Positions 16,559-24,679 of a stretch of DNA of 64,000 bases are shown here, in pieces (the first letter of the stretch is position 1; the number at the start of each line of letters is the position of its first letter). A model generated the notes under the pieces. It had not been told where the DNA came from, made no database searches, and saw only the letters and a program-made list of their open reading frames with translations. The translations under genes were made by a program, and so were the position numbers. The stretch is taken from the NCBI GenBank assembly GCA_045646385.1, contig JAZRKQ010000011.1:5872-69871 (forward strand). Direction: 5' to 3'. The stretch comes from SIG455 sp045646385 (GTDB taxonomy: Bacteria > Bacillota > Clostridia > UMGS1810).

Positions 16559-17398
16559 ATGTTAGTTGGTATGAAAGACATATTAAAAATAGCGGAGGCG
16601 CGTAAATGTGCCGTTGGTACATTTAATTCACCAAATATGACGTGCCTTAAAGCGGTTATTGAGGCGGCAGAGGAACTTAACGAGCCAATCTTTATAACCC
16701 ACGCACAGATACACGAGGAAAAGGGCTTATGCAAAATGGACGAAATTGCACCGCTTATGCTTTTTATGGCGGACCGTGCAAAAGTTCCTGTATGTGTGCA
16801 TCTTGACCATGGAACTGATTTAAACTATGTAAAACGTGCACTTGACCTTGGTTTTACATCTGTTATGTACGACGGAACCGAAAGCGGCGACAGTGAAGAG
16901 ATGAACTATGTAAACACATCTATTGTTGTAGAAATGGCACATAAGTACGGCGTTGCGGTAGAAGGTGAAATAGGCTCAATGGGCGAGCGTGATTCCGGTG
17001 TCAGCAGTGACGAGAGCATCTATACCAATCCAGAAGATGCAAAAAAGTTTGTTGAAAGCACAGGTGTAGATGCACTTGCATGTGCATTTGGAACGGTACA
17101 CGGAATGTATACACAAGAACCAAGACTTGATTTTAACCGTTTACTTAAAATAAGAGAACTTGTAAATGTCCCCATTGTTATGCACGGCGGAAGCGGCGTA
17201 AGCGTTGAGGATTACAAAAAAGTAATAGAATGCGGTGTACGTAAAATCAACTATTATACATATATGGCAAAGGCAGGCGGAAGCGCCGTTGCTGCACTTG
17301 AAGACAAAACATATTTTCACGATATAGAAGTTGCAGCAATGAACGCAATGAAAGAAGACGTTAAAAATGCCATAAAAATATTTGCCGGAAGAATATAA
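16559..17398 (+). CDS. Class II ketose-bisphosphate aldolase family protein
   Basis: A 279-residue zinc aldolase related to FbaA/GatY. Landmarks are VGTFNSPNMTCLKAV near the N-terminus, the zinc and catalytic stretch VCVHLDHGTD (about 78-87), VAVEGEIGSMG (about 134-144), FGTVHGMY, and VMHGGSGVS with a further zinc His. GatY, KbaY and fructose-bisphosphate aldolase share these features, so substrate is open. As the last gene of the cassette it would cleave the phosphorylated ketose into dihydroxyacetone phosphate and an aldehyde; that assignment is inferred. Confidence 0.88.
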   Translation: MLVGMKDILKIAEARKCAVGTFNSPNMTCLKAVIEAAEELNEPIFITHAQIHEEKGLCKMDEIAPLMLFMADRAKVPVCVHLDHGTDLNYVKRALDLGFTSVMYDGTESGDSEEMNYVNTSIVVEMAHKYGVAVEGEIGSMGERDSGVSSDESIYTNPEDAKKFVESTGVDALACAFGTVHGMYTQEPRLDFNRLLKIRELVNVPIVMHGGSGVSVEDYKKVIECGVRKINYYTYMAKAGGSAVAALEDKTYFHDIEVAAMNAMKEDVKNAIKIFAGRI

Positions 17399-17406
17399 AA
17401 CATCAG

Positions 17407-17443
17407 ACTCACCTGTATATAAATGCGGGTGAGTTTTATTTTT
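17407..17443 (+). terminator. Terminator of the sugar cassette
   Basis: Stem ACTCACC / GGTGAGT with a 14-base loop, then TTTATTTTT. Confidence 0.75.
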
Positions 17444-17517
17444 GCTTAATTTGACATTGACTATAAAATATGTTATACTATATAATGAAAAATTTTGTGA
17501 AATCGAGGTAAAAAGAC

Positions 17518-18894
17518 GTGTTAAAAAATTTAAACGCACCCACGGATATGACCGTTGGCACGCCGTGGAAAAGTATAGCATTGTTTACGTTGCCTATGCT
17601 TATAGGAAATATTGCTCAGCAACTGTATAGCACAGTTGACAGTATAGTTGTTGGTAAGTATATCGGTGATAACGCTCTTGCGGCGGTCGGCAGTGCTATG
17701 CCCATACTCAATATGTTACTTGTACTTTTTGTTGGAATTTCAGCAGGAGCAAGCATTATGGTTTCTCAGTATTTCGGTGCAAGAAACCGTGAAAGTCTTT
17801 CTGTTACTATTGGTAACTGTATTACCGTAACATTGGTTGCATGTGTTGCGCTTGTACTTATTGCTACTCCGTTTATACGGCCGATATTGATTTTTCTTAA
17901 TACGCCTGAAAGCATATTGGATTGGTGTGCCGATTACCTTATGATATCGCTTATAGGTATTGCAGGCATGGGGTTTTATAATATTTTAAGCGGTATTATA
18001 CGCGGTATGGGCGACTCTTTTTCGGCACTTGTATATCTTTTGGTTGCAACGGTTATTAATATCGTGCTTGATATTTATTTTGTAGCGTCGCTCGGTATGG
18101 GTGTACCCGGTGTTGCTTTGGCAACTGTTATTGCACAGTTTGTATCATCTATACTTTGTATGATAAAACTGTCTAAAATGAACGAGTTTTTTGATTTTGG
18201 TTTAAAATATTTAAAACCTGTTTCATCTTATGTTAAAACTGTTATAAAATTAGGTTTACCATCGGGTTTAACACAGGCGATAATGTCGTCTGCCATGATT
18301 ATAGTGCAGTCGCTTACAAATCAGTTTGGCGAGCAGTTTATAGCGGCAAACGTGGTTATTATGCGTGTGGACGGGTTTGCTATGATGCCGAACTTCTCGT
18401 TTGGTATGGCACTTACAACCTATGCAGGACAAAACGTCGGCGCAGGCCTTTACGATAGGGTTATAAAAGGTGCAAAGCAAGGCACTCTTATGGCTGTTAT
18501 CTGTTCAACTGTTATTACGGGAATAATATTAATATTCGGAAAATGGCTTATGGGCATATTTACAGACACTACTTCGCTTGTTGATATGAGTTATTCGCTT
18601 ATGAAGATACTCGCGGTAGGTTATATAGCAATGGCGGTTACTCAAAGCCTTTCGGGTATTATGCGCGGTGCCGGCGATACCATGACACCTATGTGGATAT
18701 CCCTTATAACCACCGTTGTAATACGTATTCCCGTTGCATACGGAATATCGTACCTTACGGCAACGCCCGAAATGCCGAACGGAATTAAAGAGTGTATCCA
18801 GATTTCTCTTTTGGCATCATGGGTATTGGGCGCAGTATTTACAGCAATATTTTATGGAAGAGGAAAATGGAAGACAAAAGCACTTAAACAATAA
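17518..18894 (+). CDS. MATE-family efflux transporter
   Basis: A 458-residue integral membrane protein with twelve predicted helices, of the multidrug and toxic compound extrusion family (Na+ or H+ antiport). Both halves show the family repeats: LPMLIGNIAQQLYSTVDSIV with GDNALAAVGSAMP early, and LGLPSGLTQAIMSS with GAGLYDRVIKGA in the second half. The GTG at 17518 is set by CGAGGT 7 bases upstream. It lies alone between two terminators. Substrate is unknown. Confidence 0.9.
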   Translation: MLKNLNAPTDMTVGTPWKSIALFTLPMLIGNIAQQLYSTVDSIVVGKYIGDNALAAVGSAMPILNMLLVLFVGISAGASIMVSQYFGARNRESLSVTIGNCITVTLVACVALVLIATPFIRPILIFLNTPESILDWCADYLMISLIGIAGMGFYNILSGIIRGMGDSFSALVYLLVATVINIVLDIYFVASLGMGVPGVALATVIAQFVSSILCMIKLSKMNEFFDFGLKYLKPVSSYVKTVIKLGLPSGLTQAIMSSAMIIVQSLTNQFGEQFIAANVVIMRVDGFAMMPNFSFGMALTTYAGQNVGAGLYDRVIKGAKQGTLMAVICSTVITGIILIFGKWLMGIFTDTTSLVDMSYSLMKILAVGYIAMAVTQSLSGIMRGAGDTMTPMWISLITTVVIRIPVAYGISYLTATPEMPNGIKECIQISLLASWVLGAVFTAIFYGRGKWKTKALKQ

Positions 18895-18896
18895 TT

Positions 18897-18932
18897 TAAA
18901 ACGCAGAGCAAAATTTTGCTCTGCGTTTTTTA
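18897..18932. terminator. Bidirectional terminator between MATE gene and mtaB
   Basis: A perfect stem with core ACGCAGAGCAAAA / TTTTGCTCTGCGT, flanked by A and T runs, between convergent genes. Confidence 0.9.
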
Positions 18933-20231
18933 TTCACATAATATTCCTGTTACATAATCTTTTTCGATTTTGTCAATCTTAACATTAACAAACTTTCGTG
19001 AGATATCCGTATCTGATTTAAAATGCACTTTAATATAATTCGACGTGTGTCCTTCATAAATTCCGTTTTCAATTTCGCGCTCAGCAAGAACTTCAACTTG
19101 TTTGCATATAAAACTTTCAAGGAATTTCTGTCTGCATTCGTCAGCCGCTTTTGCCATTGTTGACGCGCGTTCATTTTTAATTGAACGCTTTACCTGATTC
19201 GGGAATTTATCGGCTTTTGTACCGCGTCTGTTAGAGTATGCAAAAACGTGCGCTTCCGCAAAGCAGATTTCTTTTAAAAATGCTACGGATTTTTCAAATT
19301 CCTCGTCCGTTTCGCCGGGGAACCCCACCATAATATCGGTAGTTATTGCACTGTCGGGAATGTATTTACGAATATTTTTAACAACTGTACGGAATTCATC
19401 GGTATTGTACTTTCTGTTCATGCGCGCAAGTGTTTCGTCGCAACCGCTTTGCAGAGATATGTGAAAATGATTGCAAAGTTTCGGCATGCGAGATAGCATT
19501 TTAACAAAATCTTCGGTTAATATTCTCGGCTCTATAGACCCCAAACGTATTCTTTTTATTCCGTCAATTTCGTTTATTGCTTTTATCACATCGCCAAGAT
19601 TAATGCTTTTATCTTTTATGTCCATACCGTAAGAAGCGATATGAATACCTGTAAGCACCACTTCTGAAAACCCGTTCTCGGCAAGCGTTTTAACTTCTTT
19701 TAAAATGTCATTAATGTCACGGCTTCTCACAGGACCGCGTGCATAAGGGATTATGCAATATGTGCAGAAAGAATTGCAACCGTCTTCAATTTTAACAAAC
19801 GCACGTGTCTTATCACTGAACGAAGATATCTGCATATCTTCAAACACACGTGTTTTCATAATATCGTCCACTGCGGTTGTATTGGCTTGTAAAGACGCAT
19901 TTTCAACAAGTTGTACAATTTTAGATTTATCTTTGGATCCCAGTATAACATCTACACCCATTGCGGCTATCTCTTCGGGTGCCACCTGACTGTAGCAACC
20001 TGTAACGGCTATAACTGCATCGGGATTTGTGCTTTTGGCACGCCTTATTATCTGACGTGACTTTTTATCGCCCGTACCTGTAACGGTGCACGTATTTATA
20101 ACGTATACATCGCACACATCGTCAAAATCCGCTATGGTATAACCTGCGTTTTTAAAAAGTTCTGTCATAGCCTCAGTTTCGTATTGATTTACCTTGCAAC
20201 CCAAGGTATGAAAAGACACGGTTTTGTTCAT
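18930..20231 (-). CDS. mtaB: tRNA t6A37 methylthiotransferase
   Basis: MtaB adds a methylthio group to t6A at position 37 of ANN-decoding tRNAs. The 433-residue protein has the N-terminal UPF0004 domain with three Fe-S cysteines (LGCKVNQYE, INTCTVT, TGCYSQ), then the radical-SAM motif CNSFCTYC near residue 150 in a barrel, and a C-terminal TRAM domain. HTLGCKVNQ at the start separates it from MiaB, which is also encoded in this window (60599-61915). It is divergent from the HPr-like gene. Confidence 0.93.
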   Translation of the reverse strand: MNKTVSFHTLGCKVNQYETEAMTELFKNAGYTIADFDDVCDVYVINTCTVTGTGDKKSRQIIRRAKSTNPDAVIAVTGCYSQVAPEEIAAMGVDVILGSKDKSKIVQLVENASLQANTTAVDDIMKTRVFEDMQISSFSDKTRAFVKIEDGCNSFCTYCIIPYARGPVRSRDINDILKEVKTLAENGFSEVVLTGIHIASYGMDIKDKSINLGDVIKAINEIDGIKRIRLGSIEPRILTEDFVKMLSRMPKLCNHFHISLQSGCDETLARMNRKYNTDEFRTVVKNIRKYIPDSAITTDIMVGFPGETDEEFEKSVAFLKEICFAEAHVFAYSNRRGTKADKFPNQVKRSIKNERASTMAKAADECRQKFLESFICKQVEVLAEREIENGIYEGHTSNYIKVHFKSDTDISRKFVNVKIDKIEKDYVTGILCE

Positions 20232-20255
20232 TTAATATCTCCAATAAATAATATA

Positions 20256-20298
20256 TGATTGTTGGACAAAATCCTACTTTCTTATTATACAACAATCA
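20256..20298. repeat. 9-bp inverted repeat between mtaB and the HPr-like gene
   Basis: TGATTGTTG (20256-20264) and CAACAATCA (20290-20298) are exact reverse complements 25 bases apart. Spacing is too wide for a normal dimeric operator but is possible as two half-sites, or as a stem in the mtaB leader. Confidence 0.4.
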
Positions 20299-20326
20299 CA
20301 AAAAATTTCAATAGGCAAAAAACGAA

Positions 20327-20355
20327 TTGACATTTCTGGGAAATAGTTGTAATAT
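20327..20355 (+). promoter_or_regulatory. Probable promoter of the HPr-like gene
   Basis: TTGACA (20327-20332), 17-base spacer, TAATAT (20350-20355), about 30 bases before the ribosome site. Confidence 0.45.
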
Positions 20356-20388
20356 ATAATTGTAATAATTAAAAGGAGGAATTTTGAT

Positions 20389-20619
20389 ATGGTAACAGTA
20401 AATGTATTACTCAGTTCTATCAACGACGTAAAAAATTTTGTAAATATCGTAAGTAAGTACGATTTTGATATTGATCTTGCATCAGGCAGATACGTGGTAG
20501 ATGCAAAATCTATTATGGGTATATTCAGTTTGGATTTGGCAAAGCCTATCAAGGTTGAAATCCACACAGACAATGCTGATGCTATTATGGGCGAACTTAA
20601 GCCTTACATCACAGAGTAA
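20389..20619 (+). CDS. HPr-like protein lacking the phosphocarrier histidine
   Basis: A 76-residue protein with the length and strand-helix pattern of HPr, the phosphocarrier of the PTS. The helix-2 region AKSIMGIFSLDLAK (39-52) aligns well with HPr, and Ser41 matches regulatory Ser46. In contrast, the active-site loop that carries His15 (usually GLHARPA) reads SSINDVKNFV and has no histidine at all. It therefore cannot carry phosphate on His. It might be a Crh-like regulator phosphorylated on serine by HPr kinase, or have lost PTS functions. It sits upstream of a DUF4364 gene. The AAGGAGGA site supports the ATG. Confidence 0.8.
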   Translation: MVTVNVLLSSINDVKNFVNIVSKYDFDIDLASGRYVVDAKSIMGIFSLDLAKPIKVEIHTDNADAIMGELKPYITE

Positions 20620-20644
20620 TTGATTTTACAGAGTAATCGGTTTT
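20611..20644 (+). repeat. 17-bp tandem duplication over the stop of the HPr-like gene
   Basis: Positions 20611-20627 are repeated at 20628-20644 with two mismatches. The first copy contains the stop codon TAA at 20617-20619. Confidence 0.8.
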
Positions 20645-20646
20645 AC

Positions 20647-20676
20647 AGCGTGGCTGAAACAAGTCACGCTTTTTAT
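20647..20676 (+). terminator. Terminator after the HPr-like gene
   Basis: Stem AGCGTGGC / GTCACGCT with an 8-base loop and one G-T pair, then TTTTTATTT. Confidence 0.7.
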
Positions 20677-20705
20677 TTAATTGAAGTATATTTAAGGAGA
20701 AATGA

Positions 20706-21296
20706 ATGGAACCATTGACATACAGCCCTGAAGAAAACGGCGAAGATATAAAACTTATGGTGCTGTTTGCCATAGCACGTTTGAAAGTAAGCGCCACATA
20801 TACGCGCATTTTTCATGTGCTCAGTGCAGCGGCAGACGTTAGTTATTGCCTGCTTACCGTTCCGATTTCGGATTTGATAGAAAGCGGTAATATAGAAGAA
20901 CTTCACTTTGATGACCAACCGGTATTTTCACTTACAAAACAGGGCAGCGAAACACTTTCGTACTTTGAAACCAGAATACTGCGCAGCGTTCGTTTGCGTA
21001 TGCTTGACGAGATTGATAAAATAAATAAAGAGGTTTTAAGCGGGAATAAACTCGATGCTTCTATCGTGCCTGTAAATGAGGAAGAATACCTTGTTAAGGC
21101 TGAAATTACCGAGAATAAAGTCCCCGTTTTGAAATTTGAAATGTACGTGGGTGATAAAGAACGCGCAAAAAAAATTGTACGCAATTTTAAAGATCATACA
21201 AGCCTTATGTATCTGCAAGTTGTAAAAGCGATTGATTTTGATTACGATAAACTCGATTTGGAAAATATGGAAGAATTAGGCGGAATAGATAGTTGA
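20706..21296 (+). CDS. DUF4364-family protein
   Basis: A 196-residue soluble protein of the DUF4364 family found in Bacillota. The N-terminal 90 residues look like a winged helix (DIKLMVLFAIARL, TVPISDLIESGNI, FSLTKQGSETLSYF), which would suit a DNA-binding or regulatory role. The rest is a mixed alpha/beta domain (VLKFEMYVGDKERAKKIVRNF). Function is unknown. AAGGAGA lies 6 bases before the ATG. A terminator follows. Confidence 0.8.
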   Translation: MEPLTYSPEENGEDIKLMVLFAIARLKVSATYTRIFHVLSAAADVSYCLLTVPISDLIESGNIEELHFDDQPVFSLTKQGSETLSYFETRILRSVRLRMLDEIDKINKEVLSGNKLDASIVPVNEEEYLVKAEITENKVPVLKFEMYVGDKERAKKIVRNFKDHTSLMYLQVVKAIDFDYDKLDLENMEELGGIDS

Positions 21297-21332
21297 CTTC
21301 CATGCATAAATAATATACAAATAATGAACAAT

Positions 21333-21366
21333 AACCGTATGAGATAAGTATCTCGTACGGTTTTTA
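21333..21366 (+). terminator. Terminator after the DUF4364 gene
   Basis: Stem AACCGTATGAGATA / TATCTCGTACGGTT with one G-T pair and a short loop, then T5. Confidence 0.85.
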
Positions 21367-21398
21367 GTTTATTTAAAAATTTTGAAAGGAGAAATAAA

Positions 21399-22880
21399 AT
21401 GAGAAATCTTGCAAAAATATTCTCGATTTGCCTTGTGATTACTATGTCTGCAATTTCACTTGCGGGCTGCGGTATGGATATGGCAGGTTCGGGAAATGAC
21501 CTTTACATCTTTAACGGCAAGGGTGAAAGTGCTCAGGCGCTTAAAGATGCGGCAGATAAATTTTCTGAAGAAACGGGCAAAAAAGTTAAAACATTCTCTC
21601 TCGGCAGCGGTACAAGCAGTATGGATACCTTGCGTGCCGAACTCAACTCTAAAAATATGCCTACAATATTTTCAATAGTTAATATTCAGGAGTTGAAAGA
21701 GTTTGAGGAGGGCGGCTTTGCTCTTGACCTTACAACAGTTACAGACGAAAACTTTAAAATGCTTGTGGAAGAAATTCCGGAGAATATGCGTTTGAGTTCA
21801 AACGGAACAAACAGTTTCGGTGTACCATATAACGTAGAGGGCTACGGATATATTGTAGATACCCGTATGATAGAAGCACTTTTTGGCGACGGAACCGCTG
21901 AAGACTTTTTAGAAGATGCTAAAAATGCAAGTTACGAAGAATTTCAAAATCTTGTAATTGCCGTTGATGGTTACATTAAAAATAACACGGCGGCTTCAGT
22001 TGTTTTAGACGGCGAAACTTATACTTTAAGAAATGAAAAAACAGACCTTTCATCAAAACTTACAGGTGTGTTCTCAATAGCAGGTGCGGATAAATGGACA
22101 TACGGTGACCATTTGGTAAACGTGGCGCTCAACGCAGTTTTTGATAACCCAGCAGAAGCTGCCTCCGCAACAGATGCACAAATTGAATCGTTAAGAGGTC
22201 CTCTTACCGCTTATGCAAGGGCATTGGATTTTAAAACATCTTATACCGCAGGTATGAACGGCCCCTTAACACGCGGTTCAGAGTTTATAAACACAACAAC
22301 TGCTAACTATGACTCTGCAGTACAGATTTTTGCTCAAAGCAAGGCGCTCTTTATTAAGCAAGGTAACTGGGCATATACAAATATAGCAAAAGTTGATAAA
22401 GAGATAGTTAAAACGCTTGAATTTATTCCTGTTAAACTGCCTCTGACAGATGCAGACGTTACTTCAAGTGTGGGCACGGCAGAGCAGTTAAATCGTTCAA
22501 TCTCTGTATATGTACCAAACTACTATGCAATCAATGCCAAGGCAACTGACGAGCAGAAAAAAACTGCAATGGATTTCCTTGTATGGCTCAACACTTCTGA
22601 AACAGGTCAAAAATTTGTAACTGAAGATATGGCATTTATTCCGTATAACGCAGACCACCAGAATGTAACAACAGATAATTCTTTGAGTAACTCTATTATA
22701 AGATATATGAAAGATGGCGACGTTATTTCCAACCCATACGGAGGAGCGCCTGTAAACTGGTCAGGCGATACACTCGGTCTTGAAATTATGGAAAAATATC
22801 TTACCAAAGAAAAATGGACAGAAGAAGACTACTCTGCTATTGCTGAGTACGGAATATCTAAGTGGAAAGAAATGAAATAA
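21399..22880 (+). CDS. ABC importer substrate-binding lipoprotein (carbohydrate type)
   Basis: A 493-residue extracellular binding protein of family 1. A lipoprotein signal ends in LAGC, with the lipid-anchored Cys at residue 24. The mature part begins with a Met/Gly-rich linker, then LYIFNGKGESAQALKDAADKF, the usual first strand and helix of sugar-binding proteins. Late in the chain, DFLVWLNTSETGQKFV is typical of this family. It starts a three-gene importer operon with two permeases. The sugar is unknown. AAAGGAG lies before the ATG. Confidence 0.9.
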   Translation: MRNLAKIFSICLVITMSAISLAGCGMDMAGSGNDLYIFNGKGESAQALKDAADKFSEETGKKVKTFSLGSGTSSMDTLRAELNSKNMPTIFSIVNIQELKEFEEGGFALDLTTVTDENFKMLVEEIPENMRLSSNGTNSFGVPYNVEGYGYIVDTRMIEALFGDGTAEDFLEDAKNASYEEFQNLVIAVDGYIKNNTAASVVLDGETYTLRNEKTDLSSKLTGVFSIAGADKWTYGDHLVNVALNAVFDNPAEAASATDAQIESLRGPLTAYARALDFKTSYTAGMNGPLTRGSEFINTTTANYDSAVQIFAQSKALFIKQGNWAYTNIAKVDKEIVKTLEFIPVKLPLTDADVTSSVGTAEQLNRSISVYVPNYYAINAKATDEQKKTAMDFLVWLNTSETGQKFVTEDMAFIPYNADHQNVTTDNSLSNSIIRYMKDGDVISNPYGGAPVNWSGDTLGLEIMEKYLTKEKWTEEDYSAIAEYGISKWKEMK

Positions 22881-22920
22881 GTAGTAACATCTATTCTCAC
22901 AGGAAGGATTGATTTAACAC

Positions 22921-23820
22921 ATGGATAAGTATTACAGAAAGTGGCTACTGCCAATTTCGTTGCCTGCGCTTATACTGTTTTTTGTGGTAATTGTAATACC
23001 GTTTTTAACAGGAGTGCTGTATTCGTTCACATCATGGCGAGGAACGTATTTTGCAGGCGGAGCCAATGCATTTGAATCCTTCGTGGGATTTGAAAATTAT
23101 GTAAACGCATTCAAAAACGAGAAGTTTTTAAATGCATTCGTGTATACAATAAAGTTTACTGTTACGGCTGTAATTACTATAAATATAGTGGCGCTTGCAC
23201 TTGCTATGATGATAACCACCGTATCGCGCGGTGGTGCAATATATAGAACGGTATTTTTTCTGCCGAACCTTCTCGGCGGATTGGCATTGGGTTTTATATG
23301 GCAGTTTATATTCCAGAATGTATTTTCAGATGTGCTTTTCGGCCCTCAGGGATTTATTCATATACCTTTCCTTACAAATATGCTTCAGGATAATACAAAA
23401 GCGCTTTTTGCACTTGTTATCCTTGTAACATGGCAGATGGCAGGGTATATGATGATAATTTATATCACGGGACTAAACACCATCCCCCGTGACCTTTACG
23501 AGGCGGCGCAGATTGACGGCGCAGGTGCATTTGCACAATTTCGGGTTATTACTCTGCCTATGCTGATGCCCGCTATAACGATAGTATTCTTTTTAACGCT
23601 GGCAAACTGCTTTAAACTTCTTGACCAGAATGTTGCGTTGACCGACGGTAACTTTAATACCAGACTTTTAGCAACGCAGATACTGCGTACTACAAGAGAT
23701 ACTGCGCCGCCTGATTATGGTATGGCTCAGGCACAGGCAGTAGTGTTTTTCGTCCTGATTGCCGTTGTTACACTCGTACAGTTGTACGTTACCAAGCGTA
23801 GGGAGGTGGAACTGCATTGA
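22921..23820 (+). CDS. Sugar ABC transporter permease (MalF/UgpA type)
   Basis: A 299-residue inner-membrane permease with six predicted helices. The cytoplasmic EAA loop that contacts the ATPase is DLYEAAQIDGAGAFAQFRVI (about 196-215). It follows the binding-protein gene by 40 bases and overlaps the next permease gene by 4 bases, implying a heterodimer made in equal amount. Confidence 0.93.
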   Translation: MDKYYRKWLLPISLPALILFFVVIVIPFLTGVLYSFTSWRGTYFAGGANAFESFVGFENYVNAFKNEKFLNAFVYTIKFTVTAVITINIVALALAMMITTVSRGGAIYRTVFFLPNLLGGLALGFIWQFIFQNVFSDVLFGPQGFIHIPFLTNMLQDNTKALFALVILVTWQMAGYMMIIYITGLNTIPRDLYEAAQIDGAGAFAQFRVITLPMLMPAITIVFFLTLANCFKLLDQNVALTDGNFNTRLLATQILRTTRDTAPPDYGMAQAQAVVFFVLIAVVTLVQLYVTKRREVELH

Positions 23821-24647
23821 GAAGAAAAGTACTTCTTACTGTCTTGTATGTTGCCCTCACGGTGTTTGCAGTTTTAACTTTAGCGCCTGTTGCGTTTTTG
23901 TTTATAAACTCATTTAAGTCGCAGTCAGAGATTGTAGCATCGCCAATGTCGTTTCCTCTTAATTGGAATTTTGACTATATATTAACTGCTGCGCAGGAGA
24001 TTAATTTCTTCCGTTCACTCGGCATAACTTTTATAGTTACAGTTTTATCTGTTGCGCTTATTGTTTTGGCGTCTTCTTTGTCAGGCTGGGCAATTGCAAG
24101 AGCAAAAACTAAAACTTCGTCTGTTATGCTTTATATGTTCACCGCCGCAATGCTGATTCCGTTTCAGGCGGTTATGTACCCCCTTTTAAGTCTGTTTGAA
24201 GGGGTGGGGCTTAAAAACATCTTGGGTCTTATCATTATGTATGGTGGTTTCGGTCTTAGTTTGTCGGTGTTTTTGTATCACGGTTTTGTAAAAAGTATAC
24301 CGCCATCGATTGAAGAAGCGGCACTTATTGATGGAGCAGGAATGATAAAAACTTTCTTTACGGTTGTTTTTCCGCTTATGAAATCCACAACGGCAACAGT
24401 AATTATATTAAACTCTATGTGGATATGGAACGACTACCTGCTTCCGTTCCTTGTAATAGGTAATGCGCCTGCAAGAACGCTTACGCTGGAACTTTACTTT
24501 GCCAAAATGACGTCAGGTCAGTTCGGTAACCCATGGGAACTTATTTTCCCTGCGGTGTTTGTTTCTATCGTTCCAATAATCATAGTTTTTCTGCTTTTGC
24601 AGAAGCATATTGTACGAGGCGTGTCCGACGGTGCAGTAAAGGGATGA
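23817..24647 (+). CDS. Sugar ABC transporter permease (MalG/UgpE type)
   Basis: A 276-residue permease, partner of the preceding one, with six predicted helices and the EAA loop SIEEAALIDGAGMIKTFFTV (about 164-183). The TTG start at 23817 overlaps the upstream TGA stop, with GGAGG a few bases before it. No nucleotide-binding subunit is present in the operon. Bacillota importers of this kind often borrow a shared MsmX-type ATPase from elsewhere in the genome. Confidence 0.92.
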   Translation: MRRKVLLTVLYVALTVFAVLTLAPVAFLFINSFKSQSEIVASPMSFPLNWNFDYILTAAQEINFFRSLGITFIVTVLSVALIVLASSLSGWAIARAKTKTSSVMLYMFTAAMLIPFQAVMYPLLSLFEGVGLKNILGLIIMYGGFGLSLSVFLYHGFVKSIPPSIEEAALIDGAGMIKTFFTVVFPLMKSTTATVIILNSMWIWNDYLLPFLVIGNAPARTLTLELYFAKMTSGQFGNPWELIFPAVFVSIVPIIIVFLLLQKHIVRGVSDGAVKG

Positions 24648-24679
24648 AAAAATGGCTTGGTTTATCCAAGCCATTTTTT
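24647..24679. terminator. Bidirectional terminator after the ABC operon
   Basis: Stem AAAAAATGGCTTGG / CCAAGCCATTTTTT with loop TTTAT, between convergent genes. Confidence 0.92.
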
